A DNA stretch of 64,000 bases from Spirochaetales bacterium (GCA_029098225.1 JAQXNX010000033.1:62001-126000), one strand, 5' to 3'. Shown: positions 1 through 11,101, counted from the stretch's first letter. Program-made: numbers and translations. Notes: generated by a model not told the origin, from the sequence alone.

Positions 1-2
1 AT

Positions 3-293
3 GTTTTTATGCAGATTGTAGAAAGTAAAAACAGAGACGGTGTAGAAGCAGACAGACATCAGATTGCCATTTTTGCAGAAGACATGCAGAAATTCCTTCA
101 GGGAATGGAAAAAGCCCTTGATTTTGTTGAAAAAGACCGTAAGACAAAACAGAAAGCTGTAAAAGAAAAGAAAGCTCAGAAAGAATCTGCTGAAGGAAAA
201 AAGATTTACAAAGTTAAAAAGGATTCTACAACTAAAGAAGACGATGGTGTAAAGAGAACAGGACGTGTTCATATTGTAAGCAAAAAGCAATAA
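3..293 (+). CDS. PUR-alpha-like (BpuR-type) nucleic-acid-binding protein, C-terminal part; 5' end is outside the window
   Basis: Reading frame is open to the window edge; MQIVESKNRDGVEADRHQIAIFAEDMQKFLQGMEKALDFV resembles the spirochaete PUR domain (IVESK...RH.I.+.E+.M..F...+..AL). Lys-rich tail. Confidence 0.6.
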   Translation, partial: VFMQIVESKNRDGVEADRHQIAIFAEDMQKFLQGMEKALDFVEKDRKTKQKAVKEKKAQKESAEGKKIYKVKKDSTTKEDDGVKRTGRVHIVSKKQ

Positions 294-316
294 ATCTTAA
301 TAAATTCATGTTTCAT

Positions 317-350
317 AAAAAATCCAGGTGTGAAAAACCTGGATTTTTTT
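317..350. terminator. Bidirectional intrinsic terminator between convergent genes
   Basis: Perfect inverted repeat aaaaaatccaggt / acctggatttttt with A/T tracts on both sides, between convergent CDSs. Confidence 0.8.
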
Positions 351-945
351 ATACATTAAAACTCAATCTTTGAATTGGTGAAGGACCAATTTTTTTACAT
401 ATTTCTCTATGCAGCTTTGTAGGATATCCCTTATGCTTTGCATAGCCATATTCCGGATAGAGTTTATCCATTTCTATCATATAACGATCACGCTCATTTT
501 TAGCAATAATGCTTGCAGCCATTACACATGGATACTTTGCATCGGCCTTTGGCTCTGCACGACATTCAATCATAACATCAGGAATAAAAGTTCCATCTGC
601 AATTCCAGAAATTACATACTCCTTAAGATCTATATTATTCTTTACAGCCCAATCAGGCAATTTTTTAAGCATTGCTTCACAGGCTTTTTTCATTGCAAGT
701 AAACTAGCCTGTAGAATATTTATTTCATCAATTTTTTTATGATCTATAAAAGCATGTCCATAACAGGCCTTTTCCAAAATTATTTTTTCGGCGGCAATTC
801 GTTTTTTTTCTGAAAGTTTTTTTGAATCATTTAAAATTTCAACAGGAAAATCAAAAGGTAAAATTACACAAGCCGCACTTACAGGACCAGCAAGAGGACC
901 ACGGCCAGCTTCATCAAAACCAGCATAAAGAATTTTAGAAGACAA
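349..945 (-). CDS. rnhB: Ribonuclease HII
   Basis: ILYAGFDEAGRGPLAGPVSAACVILP, NDSKKLSEKKR and YGYAKHKGYPTKLH motifs. Confidence 0.95.
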   Translation of the reverse strand: MSSKILYAGFDEAGRGPLAGPVSAACVILPFDFPVEILNDSKKLSEKKRIAAEKIILEKACYGHAFIDHKKIDEINILQASLLAMKKACEAMLKKLPDWAVKNNIDLKEYVISGIADGTFIPDVMIECRAEPKADAKYPCVMAASIIAKNERDRYMIEMDKLYPEYGYAKHKGYPTKLHREICKKIGPSPIQRLSFNV

Positions 946-3076
946 CTATATTATTCCCCTCTTCCATAACACTGCAGTTTTCGTTTTTATAAACACATTG
1001 GGCATTATCAGAAGATTCAATACATACTTTATATGAATTGTTTTTTAAATTTCCCTTTACACTAAATAATTCGGCAATTCGTCCGGTCTTTCCGGTAATT
1101 AAAAATGAATTTTTAATGCAAGAAATATTTCCTTCATTTGCTGAAATTACAACACAGGTATTAGAACTGGCGCTTATCGAAGAATTATTTATATCAATTC
1201 GTGATTTTACAGAAGACAAAAATGAACAATAAGCTTTTGAATTTACAGAAGCAGTCAAAGATGAAATAATAATGATTGAATTATAAGAATCGATTACATT
1301 TGCATTATTTAAATAATTAAATCCCATCGTGCAGTCTTTTATTGAAAGAACAGCATTTTCCAGCTGTAAAACAGAATTTTCTTTTGAAGAAGAATTGATT
1401 ATATTCTGGAAATGAAAATTTGAGAATGAAAAATTTGAACTCTTAAGCTTTAAACTTCCTGAATCCTTAAAAGTTATGGTAGCGTTATTTTCGCCAATAA
1501 AAACAAAATTTGTGTATAGAAGATATTCTTTTGCAATTTCCATATTTCCGCTTACATGGATTGTTGCAGAACGAACATCCTTTAAAACTTCATAAATTTG
1601 TTCGAACTCTGTAAACGGATTTTCTTGTGTTCCTTCGGCATTTTCTGTTAATGCTGAACTATCAAAATAATAGCTTGTCTGATCAATAATTAAACCGTAC
1701 TCAACAGTTTTACTTACATTATCTCCACGCTTTGTATAAGCCTGAACTTTATAATATACAGTTTCTGAATTTCTTGGATTCCAGATTACTGAGAAGGAAT
1801 TTTTTGAAATCTTTTTAAATTCTCCCATCTGTATTTTTTCAAAAAGAGGACTTTTTGGAGTATAGATTTCTTCCGAGCCTGGAACAGGAAAAGGATTACT
1901 GAATGAAATAAAAAGCTCACAATCTTTTGGACAGGAAATTTCTATTTTAGCAGGATTTCTTGAATAAAATGATTTTGCTGAAGAAGAAATTTTTGGAACA
2001 GCCGGTGGCCGTTTATCAATAAAAAATTCTGAAGAAAAGTTTCCCTGATAAATTGAATTAGAATAAATTCCTATCTGTGCCCTTCCTTCAATTTTTTCTC
2101 CAGAAAAAGCATCTATAGAAATTTCATTAAATAATTCAACATTTGTTTTTTTACTGCTCAGGTCTTCTGTTTGATTTTCCCCGGCAGAAAGCAATCCAAG
2201 CATATAAGACGAATCGCCGCTTACAGAAAAAGAAATACTTCCATCTTTATTATTTTTTTTAACAAATTCAGGCTTTGGAGGAAGAACATAAAATTCCACA
2301 GGATTGTCTTCTTTATAATCAACAGGCTGCCAGTAAATTATATGACTTTTACTTCGGTCAATTTTACGGCTTTCCAGTGGCATATACCAGTATTCAGTAT
2401 CAATTTTAAATATTAATGAATCGTCTTCAAAACAAATTGTTTCCCAGTCTTCAATTGAAAATGGGACATCCCTCTTTGTATTTACACCGGCAGACTGCGG
2501 CAATGTTCTTATTATAAAACGATAAAAGTTATTTGAATATTCATCATAAATGGTACATGGGATATATCTGGTCTGAACACAAGACGGATTCAGGCTGAGA
2601 TTTGTTCCCTGTATAAAGTTATCAACATCTGACTGAACAGAGTTTTCCAGAGAATATTTTAATTCATCAGGAATTTCAAGAATTGAACCGGCACTGTAAT
2701 TTATCACTCCGCTATCAAAAAAGGATTGAATAAAATCAAAATAAGAAGCATTTTTTGCACGGTTATTTTGTACTTCGTAATTTATTTCCTGATACTCTTT
2801 ATGTCCATCTTTAAAAACATGAGATATTTTTAAACAGATTTTTCCTGAAATTTCCAGAAGAACTGGAGTTTCATATGCAAAGCCAAAAAGCTCTGGATCA
2901 GATCCATCGACGGAATAGAAAATTTCTCCATCAGTAAAATTTTCTATTACAAGCATCTGCGGATTGGACCAGACACCTTCTGCAGGACTTAAAATTTTTA
3001 TTTGAGAGAAAAGACTAAAATTTAAAAAGAGAAATAAAATTAAAAATATTTTTTTTCTTTTAAAACTTTCAAACAT
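935..3076 (-). CDS. Secreted protein with chitobiase-like/Ig-like repeats and C-terminal parallel beta-helix module
   Basis: Signal peptide (KKIFLILFLFLNFSLFSQ); GEIFYSVDGSDPE motif; YYFDSSALTENAEGTQENPFTEFEQIYEVLKDVRSATIHVSGN resembles beta-helix entry modules in two other proteins of this window. Confidence 0.6.
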   Translation of the reverse strand: MFESFKRKKIFLILFLFLNFSLFSQIKILSPAEGVWSNPQMLVIENFTDGEIFYSVDGSDPELFGFAYETPVLLEISGKICLKISHVFKDGHKEYQEINYEVQNNRAKNASYFDFIQSFFDSGVINYSAGSILEIPDELKYSLENSVQSDVDNFIQGTNLSLNPSCVQTRYIPCTIYDEYSNNFYRFIIRTLPQSAGVNTKRDVPFSIEDWETICFEDDSLIFKIDTEYWYMPLESRKIDRSKSHIIYWQPVDYKEDNPVEFYVLPPKPEFVKKNNKDGSISFSVSGDSSYMLGLLSAGENQTEDLSSKKTNVELFNEISIDAFSGEKIEGRAQIGIYSNSIYQGNFSSEFFIDKRPPAVPKISSSAKSFYSRNPAKIEISCPKDCELFISFSNPFPVPGSEEIYTPKSPLFEKIQMGEFKKISKNSFSVIWNPRNSETVYYKVQAYTKRGDNVSKTVEYGLIIDQTSYYFDSSALTENAEGTQENPFTEFEQIYEVLKDVRSATIHVSGNMEIAKEYLLYTNFVFIGENNATITFKDSGSLKLKSSNFSFSNFHFQNIINSSSKENSVLQLENAVLSIKDCTMGFNYLNNANVIDSYNSIIIISSLTASVNSKAYCSFLSSVKSRIDINNSSISASSNTCVVISANEGNISCIKNSFLITGKTGRIAELFSVKGNLKNNSYKVCIESSDNAQCVYKNENCSVMEEGNNIVVF

Positions 3077-3696
3077 CAGTCTTTTCCTAAAAACGGCTCC
3101 AGAACATCTTTTAATTCTTCATCTGCATTATAATAATGCTTTTGAAGTTCTTCTTCTGAAAGACCAACAAGCTCATGACTCATATAATGAATCCATCTGT
3201 TTTCCTCAGGAGAATTAATTATAAATTTTCTACAGAAATAATCCGGCTGAATAGGAAGCTGCTCTTTGTAATAGGTGAAATATTTATAATCATGAACGAC
3301 AACTTTTATATCTTCTCTAGGAAGTCCACGACTGTTAATAAGAGTTTCTACAAGGCAGTTAATTGTTCTACCAGAATCAAATATATCATCAATGAGAAGA
3401 ATCTTATCACCAGGACGAAGATTTTCTGGGGGATAGGTCCAGCCATCAATAAATACTTTTGTATGTTGAGCGACATCTGAATAAGAACGTGCAACAACAC
3501 CAGCATATAAAACCGGATGAAATTTTTCAACCTTAGAAATTATTTTAAAATATTCACTAATAACGTTTGCCATATAAGCACCGCCGCGAAGTGAACAATA
3601 AATAACATCGGGAATAAAACCGTCTTTATAAATTTTATGAGCAAGCTTTAAAGCATCATTTCTAACAGTCTCATAAGGCAAAAATTCTTTAATCAT
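3076..3696 (-). CDS. Phosphoribosyltransferase-family protein
   Basis: PRPP-binding motif KILLIDDIFDSGRTINCLVE; DVIYCSLRGGAYMANVISEYF. Confidence 0.8.
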   Translation of the reverse strand: MIKEFLPYETVRNDALKLAHKIYKDGFIPDVIYCSLRGGAYMANVISEYFKIISKVEKFHPVLYAGVVARSYSDVAQHTKVFIDGWTYPPENLRPGDKILLIDDIFDSGRTINCLVETLINSRGLPREDIKVVVHDYKYFTYYKEQLPIQPDYFCRKFIINSPEENRWIHYMSHELVGLSEEELQKHYYNADEELKDVLEPFLGKD

Positions 3697-3700
3697 CCTT

Positions 3701-3856
3701 CCTCCAAAACTCCGCGTTTAGCGGGCGCGCATGGATGCGCGATATCGCAGATTTTGACAACGACAAAATCTGCATTTGTAAAAAAGTACAGGGATGTACT
3801 TTTTTACAATATCCTCCAAAACTCCGCGTTAGCGGTTGCGCATGGATGCGCGATAT
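3701..3856. repeat. Direct repeat pair (about 45 bp) flanking two internal perfect hairpins
   Basis: cctccaaaactccgcgttTagcggGCgcgcatggatgcgcgatat at 3701-3745 and a near-identical copy from 3813; between them gcagattttg(7 nt)caaaatctgc and tgtaaaaaagtaca(ggga)tgtacttttttaca. Confidence 0.85.
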
Positions 3857-3876
3857 TTAAATATACCACACAAAAC

Positions 3877-6471
3877 TTATTTTTGCACTAGGCGAAGTTT
3901 CTCTTCTATAATTGACTGACTTTCAATTAAATCAGACTCAAGCTTAACCGAAAGCTTTTCATCAATACAGTCAATTTTAACTTTATTAAACTGCTTATAC
4001 GGCTTAGAAAGAATTTCCATAGAAAGCGGATCTTCAACCTCTTTTCTAAGAAGTCTTTTCATAGGTCTTGCTCCCATAGCAGGATTATAACCATTCTTTA
4101 CAAGATAATCATGAGCCGACTGTGTCAATTCAATTTTTAAGCCTTTCTGTTCTACTCGTTCAGAAAGCTCATTCATTTGAATATCAAGTATTTTAGAAAC
4201 TTCTTCCTTTGAAAGAGCATCAAAAACAATAACATCATCAATTCGATTCATTAATTCCGGGCTAAGGAATTTTTTGAGTTCATTCATTGCATCGCTTTTG
4301 ATTTCGTCATACGACAATACCCCTTCTCTATTTCCAAAGCCAACCCGGCCTTCACTGGTAATCTGTCTTGCCCCCGCATTACTTGTCATAATAATTACAG
4401 TATTGCGGAAATTTACCGTATGACCAAGATTATCAGAAAGCTCACCTTCTTCAAGAAGCTGAAGAAGAAGATTAAATATATCAGGATGAGCTTTTTCAAT
4501 TTCATCTAAGAGAACAACAGAATATGGATGACGTCGGACTTTTTCTGTAAGAACACCACCATCTTCATAACCAATGTATCCTGGAGGTGCACCAACTAAG
4601 CGGCTGGCTGTATGCTTTTCCATAAAATCAGACATATCTATTCTGATTAAAGATTCTTCTGTTCCAAAAAGATATTTAGCAAGAGCCTTTGCAAGCTGAG
4701 TTTTACCGACTCCGGTTGGACCAAGGAAGATAAATGAACCTACAGGATGCTGTGGAGAAGAAATTCCCGCTCTAGCCCGCCTGATTGCCCCAGAAATAAT
4801 ACTGACAGCATTTTCCTGACCAATTACAGTTGAATGAAGTTCCTTTTCCATATTGACAATTCTTTCATTCTCAGATGAAGATAGTTTATGGACTGGAATT
4901 CCCGTCATTTCGCTGATTACATCTTCTACATCGCTGACAGTAACTTTTTTAGCCTTTGAATTAATATTATCCTGCCAGTAGTTTTTGTAAACCTCGAGCG
5001 TATGCTTTAATTCAACAACTTTATCACGTACATAAGCTGCTTTTTCGTAATCCTGTTTTGAAACAAGCTTCTTTTTTTCTTCAATTAATTTTGAAATATC
5101 GCTTTCAAGCTCAGTTAATTCAGTAGGACGAATTTCTTCCAGAATTTTTTTAGCAGCACCGGTTTCGTCCAGAATATCAATAGCTTTATCCGGCAAAACT
5201 TTTTCCGGCACATAGCGTCGCGAAAGTTTTACAATTGCTGGAATTACATCATCTTCATAAATTACATGATGGAAATTTTCGTATTTTTCTTTAATTCCTT
5301 CAAGAATAAGCTGAGTTTCCTTATCGTCTGGTTCTTCAACTTTTACTACCTGAAATCTTCTTTCCAAAGCAAGATCTTTTTCTATATGCTTTGTATATTC
5401 TTTGGTAGTTGTAGCACCGATTATTTGAATTTCTCCACGCGAAAGTGCAGGCTTCATAATATTAGAAGCATCCATTGTTCCTTCCGGACCACCGGCACCG
5501 ATTATTGTATGAAGCTCATCTATAAAAAGAATGATATCCGGATTTTCCTGAAGCTCCTTCATCATTTTTTTCATTCGCTCTTCAAACTCACCACGATATT
5601 TTGTACCGGCAACCATTGCAGCAAGGTCAAGAGAAAGAATACGTTTATTTAAAAGTCCAATTGGAACATTTCCGTCTGCAATATGCTGGGCAAGACCTTC
5701 TACTATTGCAGTTTTTCCAACTCCAGGTTCACCTGTCAAAACCGGATTATTCTTAGTTCTGCGGGAAAGAATCTGAATAACTCTTTTTATTTCTTTATCA
5801 CGGCCAACTACAGGATCGCCTTTATTTTCTTTTGCAATCTTTGTTAAATCGCGGCTATATTCTTCAAGGAAAGATTTTTGCTTTCCATCGTCAGATTTAT
5901 CTTCTTTTTTCTTTTTCTTATCTTTTTCCTGATCAAACACTCCGAATAAACCTCCGCCTTCTCCATCGTTCAAGAGACTTCGGAATATTGAATCGGCAAT
6001 TGTTTCTGCTGCTGTCTGATGAATTGAAGAATAACCTTCATTCTGAAGCTCCATTACAGTAAGCCTTAAGTCTTCTATATTAAAATTCTGTCCTTCAAAA
6101 AAATGAGCTGTAATTCCAGATTCTTCACGAACTGCTGCAAGTAAAAGATGTTCTGTTCCAATGTAATTATTATGCAAGGCAGATGATTCAATGTCTGCAA
6201 TATCTATTAAAAACTGAAATCTTCGGCTTTTTGGAATATCCTGAAGTGTTGGAGAAACAGGATCTTTTTCAAAATGCTCAAGGAGCATTTCTCTCAGAAT
6301 ATCCGGATTCAAATTCAATTTTAATATTGCAGAATATCCGATGCAGGCCTTGTTGTTTAAAATAGCCAGTACAACATGTTCTGGTAAAATCTGTGGGCTT
6401 CCAAGTTTTCTAGCTTCATCCTGTGCGAATATATGAAGCACACGTTTTGCCTTAGGAGACAGGGTTTTCAT
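3877..6471 (-). CDS. clpC: ATP-dependent Clp protease ATP-binding subunit ClpC
   Basis: Two AAA+ modules ([36 protein letters not shown]), UVR-like segment ([26 protein letters not shown]). Likely start is [10 protein letters not shown] rather than the track's upstream M at 6510. Confidence 0.93.
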   Translation of the reverse strand: MKTLSPKAKRVLHIFAQDEARKLGSPQILPEHVVLAILNNKACIGYSAILKLNLNPDILREMLLEHFEKDPVSPTLQDIPKSRRFQFLIDIADIESSALHNNYIGTEHLLLAAVREESGITAHFFEGQNFNIEDLRLTVMELQNEGYSSIHQTAAETIADSIFRSLLNDGEGGGLFGVFDQEKDKKKKKEDKSDDGKQKSFLEEYSRDLTKIAKENKGDPVVGRDKEIKRVIQILSRRTKNNPVLTGEPGVGKTAIVEGLAQHIADGNVPIGLLNKRILSLDLAAMVAGTKYRGEFEERMKKMMKELQENPDIILFIDELHTIIGAGGPEGTMDASNIMKPALSRGEIQIIGATTTKEYTKHIEKDLALERRFQVVKVEEPDDKETQLILEGIKEKYENFHHVIYEDDVIPAIVKLSRRYVPEKVLPDKAIDILDETGAAKKILEEIRPTELTELESDISKLIEEKKKLVSKQDYEKAAYVRDKVVELKHTLEVYKNYWQDNINSKAKKVTVSDVEDVISEMTGIPVHKLSSSENERIVNMEKELHSTVIGQENAVSIISGAIRRARAGISSPQHPVGSFIFLGPTGVGKTQLAKALAKYLFGTEESLIRIDMSDFMEKHTASRLVGAPPGYIGYEDGGVLTEKVRRHPYSVVLLDEIEKAHPDIFNLLLQLLEEGELSDNLGHTVNFRNTVIIMTSNAGARQITSEGRVGFGNREGVLSYDEIKSDAMNELKKFLSPELMNRIDDVIVFDALSKEEVSKILDIQMNELSERVEQKGLKIELTQSAHDYLVKNGYNPAMGARPMKRLLRKEVEDPLSMEILSKPYKQFNKVKIDCIDEKLSVKLESDLIESQSIIEEKLRLVQK

Positions 6472-7549
6472 TCTCAATTTCCTCAAAAGACTGCTGTAAT
6501 AATATTGCACGTAATCTTTGAATTTTTAATGCAATGCTATGCTCAATATCTGCTTCAAAATTAATGTTCTGTTCTTCACACATAATTTTGAGATAGGTAT
6601 CTTTTGTCCTATGAAAAAGGGAATTTAACGATAAATCTGAAATACCTTTGATAAGCTTATGCGAAAGTCCCCACTTTACGGCACAAACGGCATTTACAGC
6701 GTCTTCATAGGTAAGCAACATTGAATACATAGCTTTAGCATAGTTTTGCTTAAAAAGATTCAACACTACGGTAGAATTATTATCGGCAAATTTAGCCCGA
6801 ATCTTGCGTTCTGTATTTAAAATATTTTGAACTGCACCAAGAATGTTAGCCATCTGATCAAATTCTGTGCCGCTAAATGAAAAACTTGTATATAATTCAA
6901 ATATACAGTTATAAAATGCTGCAGGAGTGCCTTCTACAGGCTTAAAAACAGGCCTAAGGCAGAATTTTCCATTCTGAACTAAAGCTATTACATCCTCAAA
7001 ATGACCTGAAAAAATAATTGCCGGTATAAAAAGTCTGAAGGATATTTTTAATCCCGAACCGCAGTCTTTTATATTTGAAGTAAGATATCCAAATTCTACG
7101 TTTGCAGCAAACTGAAGTTTTTTTTGAAGCAGCGAATCGATATTATAGATTTTCTGAATTATATTTTCGCATTCTTTGCCTTCTGAAAAAATACTTAATC
7201 TTATATGATCACGGTTATTTACAAGACAAGAAAAACTATCATCTTCTTCGCTTATATAAATTGAAGAAAAATCTTCATCATTAATAAAACCGTTCATTTT
7301 AAGAATTTCAAAGCTTCTTTCATTCAACTGTTCTTTTTTAAGACCGGTTATTTTTCCAGTTTCATTTAATGCATCGTAAACAAGAGAATCAATTCTTTCT
7401 TTCTCTTCTGGAATTAAATACTGAGGAAATTTAAAATCAGCCAGATTTCGGATTAATCGGGCACGACAAGACAACACAATATCATCATCTTTGCCAGGCT
7501 TAAAAATCCATGAAGAGTCCTTACCCTTCTGTGTAGTTTTTTCTTCCAT
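6452..7549 (-). CDS. mcsB: McsB-like (ATP:guanido phosphotransferase family) protein, divergent
   Basis: WIFKPGKDDDIVLSCRARLIRNLADFKFPQ, LVNNRDHIRLSIF, EFGYLTSN; located between mcsA-like and clpC. Start trimmed to MEEKTTQKGKDSSW. Confidence 0.8.
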   Translation of the reverse strand: MEEKTTQKGKDSSWIFKPGKDDDIVLSCRARLIRNLADFKFPQYLIPEEKERIDSLVYDALNETGKITGLKKEQLNERSFEILKMNGFINDEDFSSIYISEEDDSFSCLVNNRDHIRLSIFSEGKECENIIQKIYNIDSLLQKKLQFAANVEFGYLTSNIKDCGSGLKISFRLFIPAIIFSGHFEDVIALVQNGKFCLRPVFKPVEGTPAAFYNCIFELYTSFSFSGTEFDQMANILGAVQNILNTERKIRAKFADNNSTVVLNLFKQNYAKAMYSMLLTYEDAVNAVCAVKWGLSHKLIKGISDLSLNSLFHRTKDTYLKIMCEEQNINFEADIEHSIALKIQRLRAILLQQSFEEIENENPVS

Positions 7550-7832
7550 TTTCCAGTGCCTGCAGATAATCTCTGTATAAAGCTGCCTTTTCAAATTCTT
7601 CGTTATTTACAGCAGCTTCAAGCTTCTGCTGTAAAACCATTTTATCTACTAAAATAGAACGATAACCGGAAACATGAAGCGGCAATGTTCCCTTGTATTT
7701 GCTTTTTACACCAAGCCCTTCCAGAACCTCTCTGAACTCATCTTTAAATTCATAATAGCATTCTGCACAACCGATTTTTTGAGTCTCTACAATTTTGTCA
7801 TAAGTACAGCCGCAACCTTTACAAATTTTCAT
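7521..7832 (-). CDS. mcsA: McsA-like zinc/UVR domain protein
   Basis: CKGCGCTYDKIVETQKIGCAECYYEF, GLGVKSKYKGTLP, UVR-like KLEAAVNNEEFEKAALYRDYLQAL. Confidence 0.8.
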   Translation of the reverse strand: MKICKGCGCTYDKIVETQKIGCAECYYEFKDEFREVLEGLGVKSKYKGTLPLHVSGYRSILVDKMVLQQKLEAAVNNEEFEKAALYRDYLQALENGRKNYTEG

Positions 7833-9136
7833 TAGTTTTTCCTTAAAATATCAAGAGGTTTTTCTTTTCCTGCTTTTGAACAAGGTATGAACGTTACTAA
7901 TATACATAATAATAAAGTTAAAAGGCAGATGGCAAGTATCTGACCAAATGAAATTTCAACAGAAATTTTAGAAAGATAATAAGCAGGATCCATTAAGCGA
8001 ACCTCACCCTTGTGAGCAAGTTTTGTAAATAAATTTACAAATTTTTCTATTCCATGTACAAGATAATTTGCACTGTAGCTTATTCCAAGCGCAACAGGAA
8101 TTCCGCATAATAATCCGCCGGAACAGCAGGCAAGAGCCGCAAGTTGAAAAGAAAAAGTAATTCCTCTTGGAGTTGCACCAAGACTTTTTAAAATTGCAAT
8201 TTCTTTTTTTCGTTCCATAACAAGCATTATAATTGCTGAAGAAATATTTACCGATGCTACAAGGACAATCATCATCATCACAAAAACAAGCATAACCTTT
8301 GTAGAAGAAAAATTTTCAAACTCGGCAGTATGGATTTGATCCCAGCGATAAACATTTGCATATTTTCCAAAATACTCATTTACCTTATATTGAGTTTTTA
8401 CAAGCTCAGGCGAAAACGCATCTTCTGTTTCTATCATAACTGAATAAGAAGCATTTTCAAGATACAAAGAAGAATATGCATATTCCATCGGAATAAATAC
8501 CCAGAACTGGTCCAGCTCCTGATATCCTGAAGAAACAATTGCAGCAACACGAAAAGTTGTAAGCTTTGGTGCAATTCGTCCGTTAATTTTTTTTGTTGTA
8601 ATAATCCTGAAATTATCTCCAGCTTTTAATTCAAGCTCTGCTGCCATTTTTTCTCCAATCACAGCATTCTTATCTTCGCCTTCAATAAAATCATTAATGT
8701 TTCCATCTTTTATTTCAAACAGTTCAACAAACCCCTTGTTATTCTTGAAAATATCCTGCTCAAGAGCCCTGATTTGAATTCCGCTTCGTTTTTGTTTTCC
8801 AGCAGCCAGAGCAGAAAGTTCTACCTGAGGGTAAACATTTAAAACTCCATCGACATTTAATAAACCAGAAGAATACTCAATAAACGAATCTTTTGAAGCA
8901 ACTTTTTTTATGTTGGAAGCAACATAAGCCTGAATATGAGATGAAGAAAGATTAATAATTCTTTCTGTCATTCCGCTTATCATTCCGTTTGTGATTCCGA
9001 CTACAACAATAAGAGGAATTATACTGAGCGCAATACAAATCATTGCGCCAAAAAGGCTTTTTCTTGCAGAGGATTTTTTTTCTGTTTTTGGAAAAACCAG
9101 ACTTTTTGCAAAGGCCAGACAAGAAGAAAATGTCAT
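7832..9136 (-). CDS. LolC/LolE-family lipoprotein-releasing ABC transporter permease
   Basis: FtsX-like C-terminus (MLVMERKKEIAILKSLGATPRGI), large periplasmic loop, adjacent to a LolD-like ATPase. Confidence 0.85.
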   Translation of the reverse strand: MTFSSCLAFAKSLVFPKTEKKSSARKSLFGAMICIALSIIPLIVVVGITNGMISGMTERIINLSSSHIQAYVASNIKKVASKDSFIEYSSGLLNVDGVLNVYPQVELSALAAGKQKRSGIQIRALEQDIFKNNKGFVELFEIKDGNINDFIEGEDKNAVIGEKMAAELELKAGDNFRIITTKKINGRIAPKLTTFRVAAIVSSGYQELDQFWVFIPMEYAYSSLYLENASYSVMIETEDAFSPELVKTQYKVNEYFGKYANVYRWDQIHTAEFENFSSTKVMLVFVMMMIVLVASVNISSAIIMLVMERKKEIAILKSLGATPRGITFSFQLAALACCSGGLLCGIPVALGISYSANYLVHGIEKFVNLFTKLAHKGEVRLMDPAYYLSKISVEISFGQILAICLLTLLLCILVTFIPCSKAGKEKPLDILRKN

Positions 9137-9804
9137 TTCAGATGGCCTCCGGCAATTTTATAAACTTTTTCACCTTTTTTCGCAAGATTCATATCGTGAG
9201 TAACTAAAATCAAAGTCTTACGATATTTTTCTACCATAGAAAATAAAAGGTCCCCTATTTTTTCTGCATTAGCTGGATCAAGGTTTCCTGTTGGTTCATC
9301 TGCAAGAATAAGTGTAGGATCGTTAATCAGCGCTCTCGCTGTAGCAACTCTCTGACGTTCTCCACCAGACAGTTCTGAAGGAAGATGATTCATTCTTTCT
9401 TTTACGCCGACATCTTCCAGTAAGCCTGCTGCTTTTTCTATAGCGGCTTTTTTAGAAACACCGGCTATAACTGCAGGCATATAAACATTTTCGAGAGCAG
9501 TAAAATCTTTAAGAAGATAATGAAACTGAAAAATTAATCCAAGAAAATCTGACCGGTAATCAGAAAGCTGTTTTTCTGAAAGACTTTCAAGATTCCATTT
9601 TCCCGATAAAACAGAACCGCTTGTAGGTTTATCAATTCCTCCAATTATATTAAGAAGAGTACTTTTTCCGCAGCCACTTTCGCCGGTAATTACAATTTTT
9701 GAACCTTCAGGAACTGTCAAATCAAGATTCTTCAAAACCGTTAATTTTTCGCTATCTGTAGAATATGTTTTTTCAAGATTTTTAATAACTATAATATCAC
9801 TCAT
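9133..9804 (-). CDS. lolD: LolD-like ABC transporter ATP-binding protein
   Basis: Walker A GESGCGKST, signature LSGGERQRVATARAL, Walker B LILADEPTGNLD. Start trimmed to MSDIIVIKNLEK. Confidence 0.9.
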   Translation of the reverse strand: MSDIIVIKNLEKTYSTDSEKLTVLKNLDLTVPEGSKIVITGESGCGKSTLLNIIGGIDKPTSGSVLSGKWNLESLSEKQLSDYRSDFLGLIFQFHYLLKDFTALENVYMPAVIAGVSKKAAIEKAAGLLEDVGVKERMNHLPSELSGGERQRVATARALINDPTLILADEPTGNLDPANAEKIGDLLFSMVEKYRKTLILVTHDMNLAKKGEKVYKIAGGHLK

Positions 9805-11101
9805 TATGTAAAACCTCCGAAACATTCATTTTTAAAACATTTTTGCCTGCAAGATAAGAAGCAGCAAGGGGACTAAATATTCCGAATAAAGTAATTGCAG
9901 CAACTTCGCCACCAAAAATTCTTGCAGGTATCTGCGCATATAAACTATAAGAAGAATTTTCAGATAAGAAAATAAGATTGTCCGGGTTAGTAATTGCAGT
10001 AAAGGCATATTGAATAAAATACATTATTTTACTTGCAGCATTAAAAACCACATCTGTATTTTTACTTATCAAAAGTCCCAGAATAAGACCAAATACAGAA
10101 CCTATAAGTCCTGTTAATAATCCCTTCATTATAAAAATACATTTTACTTCAAAATTTCTTGCACCAAGAGCAGAAAGCGTTGCAATCTCTACTTTCCGCT
10201 CAAACACAAGTCTGCGCATTCCGTTGTAAATATTTACAGCAACTACAACAAAAATTAAAGCAACAAGAAGAAGCAGCATATTTTTTTCTATGCGCAGTGC
10301 GCCAAAGAAGGTTTTATTATAATCGCGCCAGGAAGAAACCTGAGAAGAAGAAAATTTTTTTTGCAGTAAAGAAACAAAATGCATATCATCATTCTGATTT
10401 TGAATTTTAATTCCCCAGTTTTTTTTGCTGTCTTTTCCAAAATAACGTAAAGCACTTTGTTCATTTATAAATGCATAAGAAGAATTTATTTCTGCATAAC
10501 CACAGTAAAAAATTCCTTTTACTGTAAAAATTCTATCCTGAGAAAAAAGTTCAACATCACTTCCTCCACTCATAAGAAGAAGATTTACCTTACTGCCTGT
10601 TCTTACACCTAAATTTCTTGCAAGAGTGCTTCCAAGAATAATTGAATCTTCATCTTCAAGATTATATTTTCCGGAAATAATTGAAAGCTCTTTCATAAAG
10701 CCTTCATCCTTTAACTGAAGCTCAGGATTTATTCCTCGCAAAATTACAGCAGATTCTCCTCCGTTATCCCCTGCCATTAAAGCCTGACTTTCGTAAAAAT
10801 ATGTACAGGAACGAATTTTAGAATTTTCATTACAAAAGTTCATCAAAGCTGTTTCTTCATTAGAAGGCAAATCTGTAATACGAAGATGATAAGAAGAAAG
10901 TTCAAGAATGGAATCTATAAAATGCATTTGAAAACCATTCATTATACTCATTACAACAATAAGAGTCATAACGCCAAAACCAATTCCAAGAGTTGCAAGG
11001 AATGATGTTGCAGCCGAACGACCTTTTCGGTCTACCCGGGCAAAACGTTTTGAAACCAGAGAAATCCATTTTATGCTGGAAAGCAAATTCTTTTCACTCA
11101 T
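9797..11101 (-). CDS. LolC/LolE-family ABC transporter permease (second)
   Basis: RKGRSAATSFLATLGIGFGVMTLIVVMSIMNGFQ; FERKVEIATLSALGARNFEVKCIF. Confidence 0.85.
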   Translation of the reverse strand: MSEKNLLSSIKWISLVSKRFARVDRKGRSAATSFLATLGIGFGVMTLIVVMSIMNGFQMHFIDSILELSSYHLRITDLPSNEETALMNFCNENSKIRSCTYFYESQALMAGDNGGESAVILRGINPELQLKDEGFMKELSIISGKYNLEDEDSIILGSTLARNLGVRTGSKVNLLLMSGGSDVELFSQDRIFTVKGIFYCGYAEINSSYAFINEQSALRYFGKDSKKNWGIKIQNQNDDMHFVSLLQKKFSSSQVSSWRDYNKTFFGALRIEKNMLLLLVALIFVVVAVNIYNGMRRLVFERKVEIATLSALGARNFEVKCIFIMKGLLTGLIGSVFGLILGLLISKNTDVVFNAASKIMYFIQYAFTAITNPDNLIFLSENSSYSLYAQIPARIFGGEVAAITLFGIFSPLAASYLAGKNVLKMNVSEVLHNE

